Below are positions 12,253 through 23,452 of a stretch of DNA of 64,000 bases, one piece after another. The position numbers and the translations under genes are program-made. The notes below the pieces were generated by a model. That model did no database searches and was not told the origin of the DNA. It worked only from the letters and a program-made list of their open reading frames with translations. How positions within the stretch are numbered: position 1 is the first letter of the stretch; each line of letters starts with the position of its first letter. The stretch is from Ceratodon purpureus (lineage: Eukaryota; Streptophyta; Bryopsida; Pseudoditrichales; Ditrichaceae), in NCBI GenBank assembly GCA_014871385.1, contig CM026426.1, positions 21,628,573 through 21,692,572 of the forward strand, given 5' to 3'.

Positions 12253-12267
12253 CTACAACCACAGCAT
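12253..12267 (-). promoter_or_regulatory. four-codon uORF in the ADC leader
   Basis: Reading upstream of the ADC start on the minus strand, this is the only ATG I find between 11862 and about 12600. It encodes Met-Leu-Trp-Leu and a stop, 391 bases before the ADC start codon. Short uORFs are known in some plant ADC and SAM decarboxylase leaders. It counts only if this part of the leader is not removed as an intron. Confidence 0.4.
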
Positions 12268-12618
12268 TGAACGCTCAACACCACCAATCTCCCCCGCGTC
12301 AGAAAAAAAATCCAAAAAAATCTCCCTCGTCAACACCCTCTCCCAATATCAAAAGGTTTATAACCGATACCCAAGAGAGAAAAAAACCCCACCACCAACC
12401 TCCACCCAAAAACTAAAATCTCCCAACGATCGCTCCTCCTCTCCCAAACCGACCGGAGATTTACAAGAAAACGCTTCCTGAAGACGTTTTGAACACGCTC
12501 CGAGAACACACACTCCAGAGGTAACCGAAGCGGAAGCGATTGCAATACTCAGACTGCGAGAGAGAACACCACGAACGAAGAGCAAAACCAGGCTCTGAGA
12601 GATAGTTATGCAGTTGGT

Positions 12619-12739
12619 TCTCTCTCTCTCTATCTCTTCCTCTCTGTCTCTCCGTCTCTCCGTCTCTCCGTCTCTCCGTCTCTCCCTCTCTCCGTCTCTC
12701 CCTCTCTCTCTGAGTCTCTGTGTGTGTATGTCTCTCTCG
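12619..12739. repeat. CT/GA microsatellite upstream of ADC
   Basis: An almost pure pyrimidine tract of TCTCTC with repeated TCTCTCCG units on the plus strand, so GA-rich in the ADC sense. GA/CT tracts are common in plant core promoters and 5' untranslated regions. It may be part of the leader or the proximal promoter. Confidence 0.8.
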
Positions 12740-12793
12740 TTTCAAGGGAGGGAGAAGGTTAGGAGTGATGGAGAATCCCAGCGGCGTAGGAAG

Positions 12794-12800
12794 TATATAA
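12794..12800. promoter_or_regulatory. TATA-like box upstream of ADC
   Basis: TATATAA on the plus strand; TATATA also reads on the minus strand. It sits 60 bp upstream (ADC sense) of the GA tract, about 930 bp from the ADC start codon, so it could serve an ADC transcript with a long leader. The orientation is ambiguous. Confidence 0.3.
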
Positions 12801-12839
12801 GGAGACGGAGATCCTGCACTCGGACTTACCACCCTTGGA

Positions 12840-13338
12840 TGAGGGGCACAAAAACATAGCATGGCGTCCAGGTGATACTATGACGCGCCTCCCCGTCCCC
12901 CAATCGCTCCGACCCACTTGCGGACGAAACCCCCGACCGAGAGATGAACCCCTCGACCGCTGGACGGGGAGGGGGAGCTGCGCACGATGCACCGTTTCTC
13001 TGTTTTGGTTAAATTTGTGGGATTCGGGAGCGCCACCACAAACACGGTCTGCCCCGGGCTTCCACCTCCCGAGGCGGGTGGATGAATGCGGGGGGATGTG
13101 GAGGGATGGGGATGAAGTTGCCCCCAGGGGGAGGGGGAGGGGGCGGGCCCCTCCGGGATGGGTACCCTAACTTTACCCGCGGTGGGGGGAGCGGCGGGCA
13201 GCCCGGGCGACGGCAGTAGTCATGTCTGTGGGATCGCTAATCCGGGCAAGCTCGCCGTACGCGCCTTCCGCGTCCCTTCGCGCGCCCCGGGGCTGCGCAT
13301 TTGTTTAGCGCCCTGCCCGTGGGCCCGGGCCGTCCTCA
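12840..13338. other. GC-rich block, no supported gene
   Basis: A CG-dinucleotide-rich block with G and C runs (for example GGGGGAGGGGGAGGGGGCGGG near 13127-13147) in an otherwise AT-rich window. Several frames are open for 80-110 codons only because GC-rich DNA has few stops; none has recognisable motifs. It may be an unmethylated island upstream of ADC or the start of a divergent transcript. Confidence 0.4.
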
Positions 13339-13474
13339 AAGGTTGGAGTCTTTTTTTTTTTTTTTTGAAGCAAGGATTTCCATTGCAAAGATAGAGATTG
13401 CAAGCCCATAGGGAAAAAGACCCCCGGGGAGAGTTACCAAAAGATAATGGGACTAGCACAAGGTTGGAGTCTTT
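13339..13474 (-). mobile_element. retroposed SINE/LINE tail fragment with 15-bp target duplication
   Basis: A 106-bp insert (13354-13459) with a poly(A) tail in minus-strand sense (T run 13351-13366) is flanked by perfect copies of AAGGTTGGAGTCTTT at 13339-13353 and 13460-13474. A long duplication plus poly(A) is the mark of target-primed reverse transcription. Upstream of the tail it reads TTTGCAATGGAAATCCTTG, the same 3' signature as many other tails in this window. The insert is short and likely 5'-truncated. Confidence 0.8.
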
Positions 13475-16316
13475 AAGGGAAGAAAGTTTTCGGATGCCTG
13501 CCCCTTGGAGGGGGAGTGAATGCTGCTCACGCGCAGTCAAAGAGGCAGTTGCTGGACTTTCCATTCCGTGGGGGTGAAGCTTGCAATGGGGGTGGCTTAC
13601 TGAGATGGGGGCTGTGGACTGTGGACTTGCCACCGCAGCCAACCGAGCCCCATTTCTTGTCTGGCTTCCTGGACTTTTTAATTTGTTTTTTGCTTTTTTT
13701 TTAAATGCAACTAGTGAGTGATTTGGGTTTTCTATTCATGTCCTACAGTGTACGTGGGTTGCAGGTGTGTTTGTAATTAGTTCTACAATAATTAAACCAA
13801 CCCAACCAAAAAAAAAAAATCCAAAATTTGAAGGTTGGAGATGTGAAATATGAGGAATTTTTTATTTTTTTATTTTTTTTGGGGCGAAACAAATATGAGG
13901 AATTGTTTTTAGTGATGCTTATTTATGTTAAGATGAACATATATAGTGCACATGAAATAGAAGTGTTGTTGATTTATATGTGGGATTTTTATTAAAGAAT
14001 GAAAAATGATTATAAATTTACAAAAAGACAAGGGTTTTATGTAACATAGATTGTACTAAATAATATGAACTACAATCTTTTTGAGTACTGGTAGTGATTA
14101 ACGACCTACAAAGACATGCTTCCAAAATTTAAAATTTATTTACAAGTTGATACTAGAATTAAAATTACAAAATTCCACAAAGCATATGTTTTTTCTGACA
14201 TTTACCTTAAACACAAAAAGAAATATTTATTATATTTTACTCTCCATTAAATAATTCATTAACTTTACATTTAAAAAAAAAAATCTTAGTACCTTATGTA
14301 TAAGCATTAATATGAAATGTATGGAAGGCTTGAATGATTTACTAATGGTCTTTAAGGGTTCAAAATATCAAATCAAAATATGTTTTATCATTGATTGTAG
14401 TTTTAAATAATATGGGAATGAATCATGCCATGTGAACCATCTATTTTATTTAAAAGCATGAAAGAGAATGTAATAAAATAAGCCATATTACATTATTTTC
14501 CATTGCGATTTTCATCCATGATTGAAAACCTACCATGAAAAAAAAGTACATTTCAGATTTGTAATGTTACTTGATTTATAACGTGTGTCAATTCTACATG
14601 TGATGTATAAAATTTATAGTTTTTGACCCCAACTCTATGATTGCTCTCCACCTCTCTTGGAGCTCTCTCTCCAATCACATGTCGAGTCAAGCTCGTTTCT
14701 GTCTATAAAACAGAGTAACTCCCGAGTAACTCCACTCGGCACTCCCGAGTAACTCCACTCGGCACCCAGAACTTCCCCTTTCACGTTACAAACCACCAAT
14801 ACTGAACACTGGGTTGTAGAATATTCAAACATGGAGGCTCATACTACAGCTATGATAGGGAGCCCATGTGGTTACTGAGCTGCCTCTGGAAATTCTGTTT
14901 CAACCATCGCGGACCCTGCAACTTTCACATACACAGTATGATCCATCTTCGGTCCAACTGCCGTCATGAACTGAGGTCAACGGTTGTAGTCCATAGCTTA
15001 AGCTTAGCTCCAGTCTCTGTCCTCACAACCACTTCTTAACGCAGGCAAGGCACAGTGATGTGGCGCTTATGTGGCACTTTGTTGAACAAGCAATCGTACA
15101 CAAAACCTCCAGTATTCAGGCTCAAGAGTCACTTTTTTGAACGAGTTGGCCCCTGGTGGCCTTCCTGAAAATTTGAGGAACATGTGCTTCAATCAACCAC
15201 CTCTGTTATTTGACGCGAGAGTCCTTTTTTTCGACGAGGGTCCCTTACACTGTCAAGATACAAGCAGTTGACGCAGTCACTCCTTTGATTACATGTTCAT
15301 GACCTTGGTGGCCTCCAGTCTCCATGCATGTGTTTTTTGGTTTGCCAGTGCTGCACATGGTGGCCTGATTTCCACCAAGCATGCCAGTAACGAGATGCCA
15401 TTATGCCATATCATACAACACCTTGCACTATTTCTCTGTGACAGAAATGTGGGAGAGCCCTTCCGCCTGATAAAGGTAAAAGAGAGGGAAGTGGGAAAAA
15501 GAAAACCACATACGTGGCCGTCGTATATCGAAACACCTCATCCTGCCTGAGTGGGGTGAGTGGTTACACTGATCCAGTGTGTCATTCCATAAAACCTGAT
15601 TCTTGAACAGAATGATTCTAGTATTTCAACAACAAGTTCTACACATGTCAGTAACTTGGCCCCCAAAATTGTGGAAGCAAAAGTGGTGAGTATGCATGCA
15701 TGCCCACTCAGGCTGTGCATTCTAAAGATTATTTTATTTTATTTTTTTGACACAAACGAGCAAAATTTTATTATCCGTTGCAAAGAATGGTACACATATT
15801 CTAAAGAATTTTGGGAAGCTCACTTGACCCACACCAATAAAACCAACACAAAATGTGGCACCCCGCAACTATCCTGCAACGAGCGAGAAATTCACGTACA
15901 ACTACCCTGTTTAATTTTGTACTCGTGTAAAATTTAACCCATTCACTTGGACGGCACCTTTAACCAAATAACATAATAGTGTAGTTTGTAGAAAGTAACT
16001 ATGGTAGACATGTAGGTAGTACTATTTGCAAAGCAGGCCAGTGTCATTGGGGCATCGGAGATCATGGCCTGGTCATGGAGTCATTGTGAAAGCTCTCGTA
16101 CTTAAGTTAGTGGAGTACCGGTATTTGAAATGCTGTGATCATTGAAGGCTATGGTCGCTGATGGTCCCCAACGCCCTTTTCTTTCATGTGACCCTGTGCT
16201 CCGGAATCCAGAAAAGCACAATCCTGATGAATCAGCCCTTCCCTGACTCAGGGAGTGTACTCAGCAAGGCACATACCAAAGCAACCAAAAGAGGGGGGAA
16301 AGTCAGGTAGGGATAG
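13475..16316. other. AT-rich non-coding stretch
   Basis: No gene is supported. Contents that can be seen: A/T-rich tracts at 13800-14600, a perfect 2 x 23-bp tandem repeat at 14718-14763, and a tail of the SINE type at 15735-15790 in minus-strand sense (TTTGCAACGGAT then TTTGTGTCAAAAAAA). The remaining open frames are short and have no motif. Confidence 0.5.
14718..14763. repeat. two perfect 23-bp tandem copies
   Basis: The unit begins ACTCCCGAGTAACTCCACTC and is present twice back to back with no mismatch, suggesting a recent local duplication. Confidence 0.8.
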
Positions 16317-16321
16317 TTTTT

Positions 16322-16322
<1 letters not shown>

Positions 16323-16383
<61 letters not shown>
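16323..16383. repeat. 61-bp T homopolymer
   Basis: An uninterrupted T run of about 61 bases. The length is prone to sequencing and assembly error. It could be the poly(A) tail of a minus-strand retroposon, but no body or target duplication was identified. Confidence 0.85.
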
Positions 16384-16387
<4 letters not shown>

Positions 16388-19300
16388 ATTTTTTTAATTT
16401 TTTAATAATCAAATGGGTGAGGACAGTTTTCAAAAGAAGAAATCATAATATTCTTCTTCTTTTAAAATTAATCACCGGTGGCTATGGAATAAAGTCACCA
16501 TTTATTTCAAAATAAAAAATAAAAAATTAATCACCGGCAGGTACTTGTACTTAGTGGCAGAGAATGCATCATTTTCCTGAACTAGAATCGTTCTGGTATT
16601 TAAAATCAGAGTGACCACATAAGTTGGCTAGTTCTAGTTTGCGGTCTCCAGTCTGCAATGTTTCATGTCTAATCCCCCTTGTGCTTTTTCTCCTTTTATG
16701 AACATCGTTACTTTCAACCCAAAAAAAAATTGTTTCATGTCTAATTTTGCTTATAACTTCTGCACTTTTTTGCTTTGGAATAGGTGTGCTACCTGCCAGG
16801 TGTACCTAGCCTATAAATTTCGTAGGCTTTTTCCCCTCACAGTGTTGGCTCAAACAAGGAGTCCCCTAAGAGTTCTGAAAGGGCAAATTTCACACAAATG
16901 GGTACATCCCAGGAGATGGAAGGGCTGCCCCAATTTTAGCCACCTCAGCACTACAATTCTGCGTCAAAGATGTTGAGTAACGTGAGGTATTAGCAAGTTA
17001 TCTGCACCGTGACCTGGACAGCGATATAAATTCTCACGAATGTCAAAAATATATTCAAATATTTTCTCCGCCGGCTTGCGTCACCAAGCCTGGTTAGCAA
17101 CGGTGTACTTTCTTTTTGCAATGGAATTTTCACTATTTGACTAAAAAATATACATATTTATATAATATATATAATATATATTATAAATACTATATATATA
17201 TTATATATATATAATATATATTAAATATTTAAATATTGGCTTACTACATTTTTACTACAATTAAAACTACTTTTTAAAAATTTAAAAATTTCAAATTTCA
17301 AAAAAACGATATTGGAAATGACTAGACACATATGAGCTACAAATTGGAATTTGGATTCCTTCATTTTTCCTACAATTAAAAGTATTTAAAAAATAAATTA
17401 TATTGAGTTTATAAATGACTAGACACATATGAGTTACGCGTGTATTTTGTGGTAGGCTTGTTACTTGGACCATGTTTTGTCTATATCATTCATATGGTAT
17501 AAGTATTCATTCAGATGAAATTTATAAGGCTTTGATAGAACTTTTTTACTGAGACTTTAACATTCATTACCTCTAAGTATGATTTTATGGATGTAAGTTG
17601 CTCACACTAATAATTTGTTGTCATTTTGTTCTTACTTTTTTACCCTTATACATTTATCTCTCTAGTATACTCATTTGTATTCACTTCTACATTGTGGGTA
17701 AATCGAAAGCTCCATTCTAGGAGTTTTTTTATTTTTTTTATTTTTTTATTTTATAATTATTATTATTGTATTGTGAGTATGAAACTTTGTGGGAAATTGT
17801 GAAGTTTGCTCAAATATTATCCTTCTTGATTCTCTACAAATAACTATAAGATGTCTTCAAAAGTCACCAATTGTAATTTATTTATTTTTTATTCCGTTTT
17901 CAAATTTTTCAAAGAATATTTTTATCATTAATGTTCAATAAGGTAGTTAAAGGTGGATGAAGTTTGCCATCTTGAAATATGTATTTCAATTATGAGTCCA
18001 AGTAATTCTAAAAGAAGGTGAGCTTTAAGATGAATCTTTAGGTGACAAATCATATGAGTTCACAAGGAGCTCTATTAGATGTAGAAGAGTTCAATACTCT
18101 ATCGTCTCAAAATCAAATTATTTTTTTATAAACTTTAAAAACAAACTAAAAAATTCTACAAAATAATCTGATTTTTTTCTTTAAAACTTTAAATCTATAA
18201 AGCCCACTTGGAGATGATTTAACCATGTAGAGTGAGCAACAAGTACAATTTTTCATGGTGTTTATAGCTCACATTTCACATAATTGTAATTGCATGCCCA
18301 TGCATGTGAAAAATGTGATACTAACTGAAATGAGCTATTTTGTGCTTTGAGTGTGGCCCTAAATTCGAGAGCAAGCTTAATGTGCTACCTACTCTCGACC
18401 TTAAAAAATCAATCCATTCCAGTTCATGACTGGTTTGTCATGATGGGAGTGTGATAACCACACAGTGGATAATTAGATATGATTCCACTAAGTTAAGTGC
18501 TGGCAAAGCACACTTTCGGTGATTGGTTGCGGTTCTCGAGCCTCCCTCTCTTGTAGACTAACTTGCTCTCTTGTGGTGGGCAATGCTAAGAGCGGCTCCA
18601 TTTTCAAGTAGGTGAGGAATGAATCTCACTTTTCAGGCTAGGCTGGGAAGTTGGAACCCTGCTCTTAGCATAGTTCTGCTTGTGAATTGCTCATTTTGAT
18701 AGCTTGTAAATTTACATGACCCATACCGTACCTTACTAGCAGATTCGGCACAAATTAATTCTAAAAATTAATGCCTAAAATTTTTGGAAATTATGGACAT
18801 CTTTTGCCTAATAGTATGAAATTTAAAATTCATCATTGCCTAAAATTGAGAAAAATCTACCCTTCTATAGATTATATCTCACTATGAAGCTTCGAATGAT
18901 TGAAATGAGGGAGAAGGTGCTCCTTTTGTAATCAAGCCCACTTACACTACTCCACAAAGAATATGGGTTAAGAAGTAACAAGACTCTAGGTGGGGTTTTC
19001 GAAATGTGTTGTACACAGATTTTTGGACTGTGATTGAGCATAGAAGATGAAGTTATATGAAAATGTGATGAACTAAGAAAAGTTGAGTAACCAAGCCTTC
19101 TTCCATCTCCAACAAGATTTATGTCAAAAAACGTTTTCATGCAAAAGATATGGACAAAACAGCACGTAAAGGTCCATGTATCAAAATGTGTTCCAAACAG
19201 TTTTTTTAAAGCTCAATTGTGCATAGAAAATCAACTTTTTTTAAAATATTTTGGTCTAAGAAAAGCTTTAAAATCATGCTATCTTTCACCTCCAACAAAT

Positions 19301-19710
19301 TTTGTGTCATTTGGAGACTTTTTGCAAAAGCTATGCTTGTTATTAAAATGAAGACTAACTAGTTGTTTCAACTCAAAGTTCACATATCCCACATGCATTG
19401 TTGAATATAACTCCATTCCTCGTGTATAAGTAACTGAGCATTCTATGCCTTAGATGTTGGATGAGTGTCTAATCCATATTTAATTAAGATTCACAAGTGC
19501 CTAACCTTTTGGATATCATTTTTTGAGGTGCCTAACCTCATTTTCCCACTTTAATTAATTATTAGGCAGTGAGGTGCCGAACCTGCTAGGAAACTACGGT
19601 AGTCAGAACATATGTTGCATGAGCATGGAACACTGAGCCCAATCTGTCACTAAAAAATCTGAGGTAATTTTTTTGCATTGTCATAGTTTTTCAATTTTTC
19701 ATTATTGTGA
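16384..19710. other. AT-rich non-coding stretch
   Basis: Includes an AT dinucleotide block at about 17145-17235 and many A or T homopolymers. No open frame above about 100 codons has recognisable motifs. A possible LTR start (TGTGATAACCACAC after a GGGAG purine end) lies at 18451, without partner LTR or coding region, so I did not annotate it as an element. Confidence 0.4.
17145..17235. repeat. TA/AT-rich low-complexity repeat
   Basis: Alternating TATA/ATAT sequence with short interruptions, able to form hairpins and prone to slippage. No function inferred. Confidence 0.8.
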
Positions 19711-20260
19711 CACTACTGGAATGTGTGACCACTTCCACGGCCACTTCCACAGCAAATTCCACCCCCTTTCACCCTCTCCACGCAGGTGGACTGAACCGGC
19801 TCAAGGTGGAGTTCGGGGCTCCCAGATTATCTCGTTCTGAAAACCATTAAAATAGTGCGGGGTGTGTCAGTCCCACATAAAGACGGTCGTGATTTGCGCT
19901 GACGGTAAGGGCCAGGCTGTGCGGGTCTAGGCCGATTCGTATCCTGTGAGGTTAGCCGTAGGTGACGTCAACGGTATGGATATCCGGTGCAGCAGATACT
20001 CTTATCAGGCCTGCTATTGACGCCCGCTTTTCAACGGATACCCGGGTTCAGCGATATTGCACCCGGATGAAATGCTATATGTCCGTATTTGGATCTATAT
20101 CCTAGTGCAAGGTATAATACCCGGAATGAAAGAACGATGTCTGGTCTTGGATGTATATCCGGTACATGAATTCGATACTCTTTTCGTGGATTCGATACCC
20201 CGTTTCGTGGATTGGTATCCGCCTTTTTAAGCTTATATCCGGTGGTGCTTGATATCCAAT
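19711..20260. mobile_element. CACTA-like left end with subterminal repeat array
   Basis: At 19711 the sequence begins CACTACTGGAATGTGTGACC, followed by repeated CCACTTCCAC phrases. From 19960 to 20250 comes an array of GGATATCCGG / GATACCCGG / GGTATCC variants, about a dozen copies in 300 bp. A CACTA start plus a dense subterminal array is the layout of a CACTA element end. No matching right end (CCAGTAGTG) was found within the window, and no transposase frame follows, so it is probably a truncated or non-autonomous copy of a different family from the one at 1-8809. Confidence 0.45.
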
Positions 20261-22766
20261 TGTTATGAAGACGATTTAGGGTTCGAGTGAGGATTCGTTG
20301 CTATGAGCGTATTATATATGTTGTAATCCATGTTGAATCCCTTCAATGATCGATGGTAGTATGCGTAATACGAAACACAAACTGTAATGATTAGCATTCA
20401 AACAAGCAAGACATCGTGGGATACCTGTGAGGGCCACCCTTAACCAGCCCCATATTAATTGCACAATGATTGTCTCCACATTCATTTCGAATTGCGGTAT
20501 TGTCCTACTTGTAGTCACAACGGGTTGAGACGTTTGAGCTACAACCTAAGCTTCATTTGGGCATTGTAGAACAACGTTGTGGAGGTGATATCACACCATT
20601 GCTAACATATGCGATAGCATGCTTGAGAGGAGCACGATGATCACCAAAGGAAATTCTCTGAGCATGCGATTAAAGATGGTGCGGTTTATGGTCGAGTGCT
20701 TGTTAGGTCCTCCGTTGCAAGAGATGATGCGCCTACTTCACATAAACAAAGGAGTTCTCGGGTGGTACCGTTGCCTCGGACAACGTTAGGAAGGGCTGGC
20801 ACTCATGATTTGAACTTCTTCTACATGCTATGCAGGGGCCACCACAACCCATTGCACCCATTGCAACCAGCAATAATTTTTCAGGGCTGCATAGATTTTT
20901 GAATTTTTTTAGTAAATTTCAATTGATTTTTTGTAAGAGAAATTCTTTTACAAAAATGAATTCACAGCATTCTAAATTTGGTTTGGATCGTTCAATTAGC
21001 ACATCGACCATCAAAAAATGAGAACAATCATTATCCATCACAATGGGTTACAAAACATCCCTGGCGGCATTGTGGGAGTTGATGCAATTGTAAAATGGCC
21101 ATTCTTCGGCATCATGATAAAATTTCGATCAGTCAACTGTGGATCGAAGCCCTCCCTCCTCCTATTGTGTTGGTACAGAAAAGTGGATCGAAACTGCCAA
21201 CTCCAGTGGGGGGGGGGATGGGGAATCAAAGCCATCAGTCCGAGTTGCAGTCAAACACTTGCAGTTACAAGAGCTACGCGTTCACTCCATGCGAATGTGT
21301 GTGCTTGGATGAGAATGAATATTGAATAAAGGAAGGTCAAGCCCAAGTTCACAGGAACTGCATGGAAATAGTTGCACTTTTCTGAGTGGGAAGTCGCCAA
21401 TCGGGCTAGCCTCACATGCACCCCACATGTGTGCACTTAAAATGGCTGATTCCCAAGTGATACAGAAGAAAGCTGGAAGGAAATGTTGCAATTGATCATT
21501 AACCCTTGTGCGAGTGACGTGGGTTTCTCCATTGTTATCTTAAGGTGCTTGCTGTATGCTTTGGTTTTTCTTTCCTGCGCAAACATCTTGGAGCATCATT
21601 TTGTCACCTTATTCCATTTCACGTCGTTGCACATGGCAGCCATCTCCTGTACCCAATGACCCAATTCAAGCTTGACACTTATCAGAATTCTCAACATCTT
21701 ATCTCTCCACCACAATATACCGGATTCGTTATGAATGTTTTAATGTTGCGACGTTGTGCTACCCATGTGCAGAATATTCCAAAGCTGCAGGCCGGTATCT
21801 TTCGCAATTTGAATCAAACAAACTTGGGGGGCTTCCTGGTAGTGCGAGCACTAGGATTGCTTGACAACAACACAATACCTATAAATTGTCCTCCAGATGA
21901 ATGGGCAAGAGGTAAAGTGTTGATCATGGAACTCCACCAGCGCAGTTCATTATGCTACCCTATAAAATGTACAAATTCACTATACCTTGGCCCCTATGGA
22001 GTTGATTTATCGAAAACTAAATCAAGGCGGAGGTTACCTAACTGGGTACTTGAGTATATTTGAATTTTTTAACTGGGTATTTGAGTATATTTGAATTTTT
22101 TACACTGAAATAAATTATCTACTTACCTTTAAAAACAATGACAAATATACCATTTGTTCCACACCAAAAAAAATTTAAAAGAGACAAAAGACATAATAGA
22201 AAATCATGAAACAATGAGTTTCAACAACCATGATTTCCAGTCGAGACAACTCCAATCAAACTGTGAAAATGTTGTGAAATTTGGACATGTTGTTTGAACA
22301 CTGTATGACACTATGTTATTTACACGAAAACGTAAATAACTATTTCAAATACAGATATTCATAAATTTATTCTTCTCTCTTTTACAATGTTTATAAAATT
22401 GATTAGATGATGTAATTCCGTCCAACAAAAATTAGAAGTGGGAAAAATTGCTTAGCAAACTAGAAAGTATTCAAATTTAAAATCTTGTTCACTATTTTCA
22501 CATCTCTTGTCAACATTTATCATTCAACTTTTAGCTATATTAGAAGCATATAATGCAAAAAAATACATTTAATTTATGATGTACTACATGAATTTGGTGA
22601 AAGCCGCACCTTCTAATGAACACTATATTCTTCTAGCTATCTATTTCCATGCTTCATGTGCTACATTATAATCCATAACTTTAGACAGAATGATTTCATC
22701 ATATTTTCAATGTAAATCTAATTCAATCAAGAAGCTTCTTTCTTCCAACCTCGTTCTTCTTTAATA
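20261..22766. other. region with weak unrecognised ORFs
   Basis: Contains plus-strand frames at 20696-20902, 21018-21329 and 21545-22063 (172 codons). The last has no recognisable motif; it ends in a basic run (KTKSRRRLPNWV). Base composition is less AT-rich at 20600-22000 than around it, which hints at an old gene or element body. A direct repeat of about 35 bp (AACTGGGTATTTGAGTATAT and following) lies at 22040-22102. I cannot assign any function. Confidence 0.3.
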
Positions 22767-22868
22767 CTTCCTCTGTCATATAATGTATGACCAGTAGGTT
22801 CTTTGAAATCTACTAGTGAGGGTAGATTTGAAAGAACCTATGGATCTGACACTATGGGACAAAGGGAG
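22767..22868. mobile_element. Stowaway-like MITE, 102 bp, TA target duplication
   Basis: Flanked by TA on both sides. The left end CTTCCTCTGTCATATAATGT and the reverse complement of the right end CTCCCTTTGTCCCATAGTGT match over most positions and resemble the Stowaway consensus (CTCCCTCCGT). The interior is a second inverted repeat (17-bp arms GGTTCTTTGAAATCTAC with one mismatch and a 9-bp loop). It would be mobilised by a Tc1/mariner transposase; none is seen here. Confidence 0.8.
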
Positions 22869-23452
22869 TACACCCATTGCCTTCTTAAAAACTGTTAACG
22901 AACATGAATGTAAAAAGAAATGGTGTAGTACCATATTAGGTTTGTCCATAATTAATTCTAAAATAAAAAACGTACAAACTATAAAGATATAATAAATAAT
23001 TTCTTATAATATATTGTTATTTCTAAGCCATTCAAGATCATTTTTACTGATTTTTTGCTACAAAACGAAAACTGGGAAATTCAGTTTTTGAAAAGCCAAC
23101 CTTATTTTTTCAAAAGATATATACTTGTTCACTAGGTGGCTAACCTGCCATAGTGTTATGGTACAACATTTGAGTACATGCTGTAGACTGATGAACTTGT
23201 TGCTCAAGAAAAGACATGGGCAACCTTGCATAGCCACTTGAAAGCTGGGCAGTGGTTGATGGCCACAGTGTGTTTTTTCACGTCCTGTTGGAATTTGTAC
23301 AGAATCATGGCCCATGAGTCACCTTCATGATTATCATGCTCTTTGTTTTGTGTAGTATAGTGTCTCGTTTGCATGGCTTGTCCACATTAGTAAACCAGTA
23401 GAAAGTATGGCCGAGTGCATTATATTCACAATCACAAGCAAGTCCATGGATT

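Noticed and set aside
12835-13642. Several 80-140-codon frames in the GC-rich block
   Set aside because: Composition alone explains them; residues are Gly/Pro/Arg-rich with no motif, and one runs through the poly(T) of a retroposon.
16248-16515. Frames rich in Lys or Phe
   Set aside because: They are translations of the 61-bp homopolymer.
18451-18700. Possible start of an LTR (TGTGATAACCACAC after a purine-rich GGGAG)
   Set aside because: No second LTR, primer-binding site, gag or pol frame found within reach; evidence too thin.
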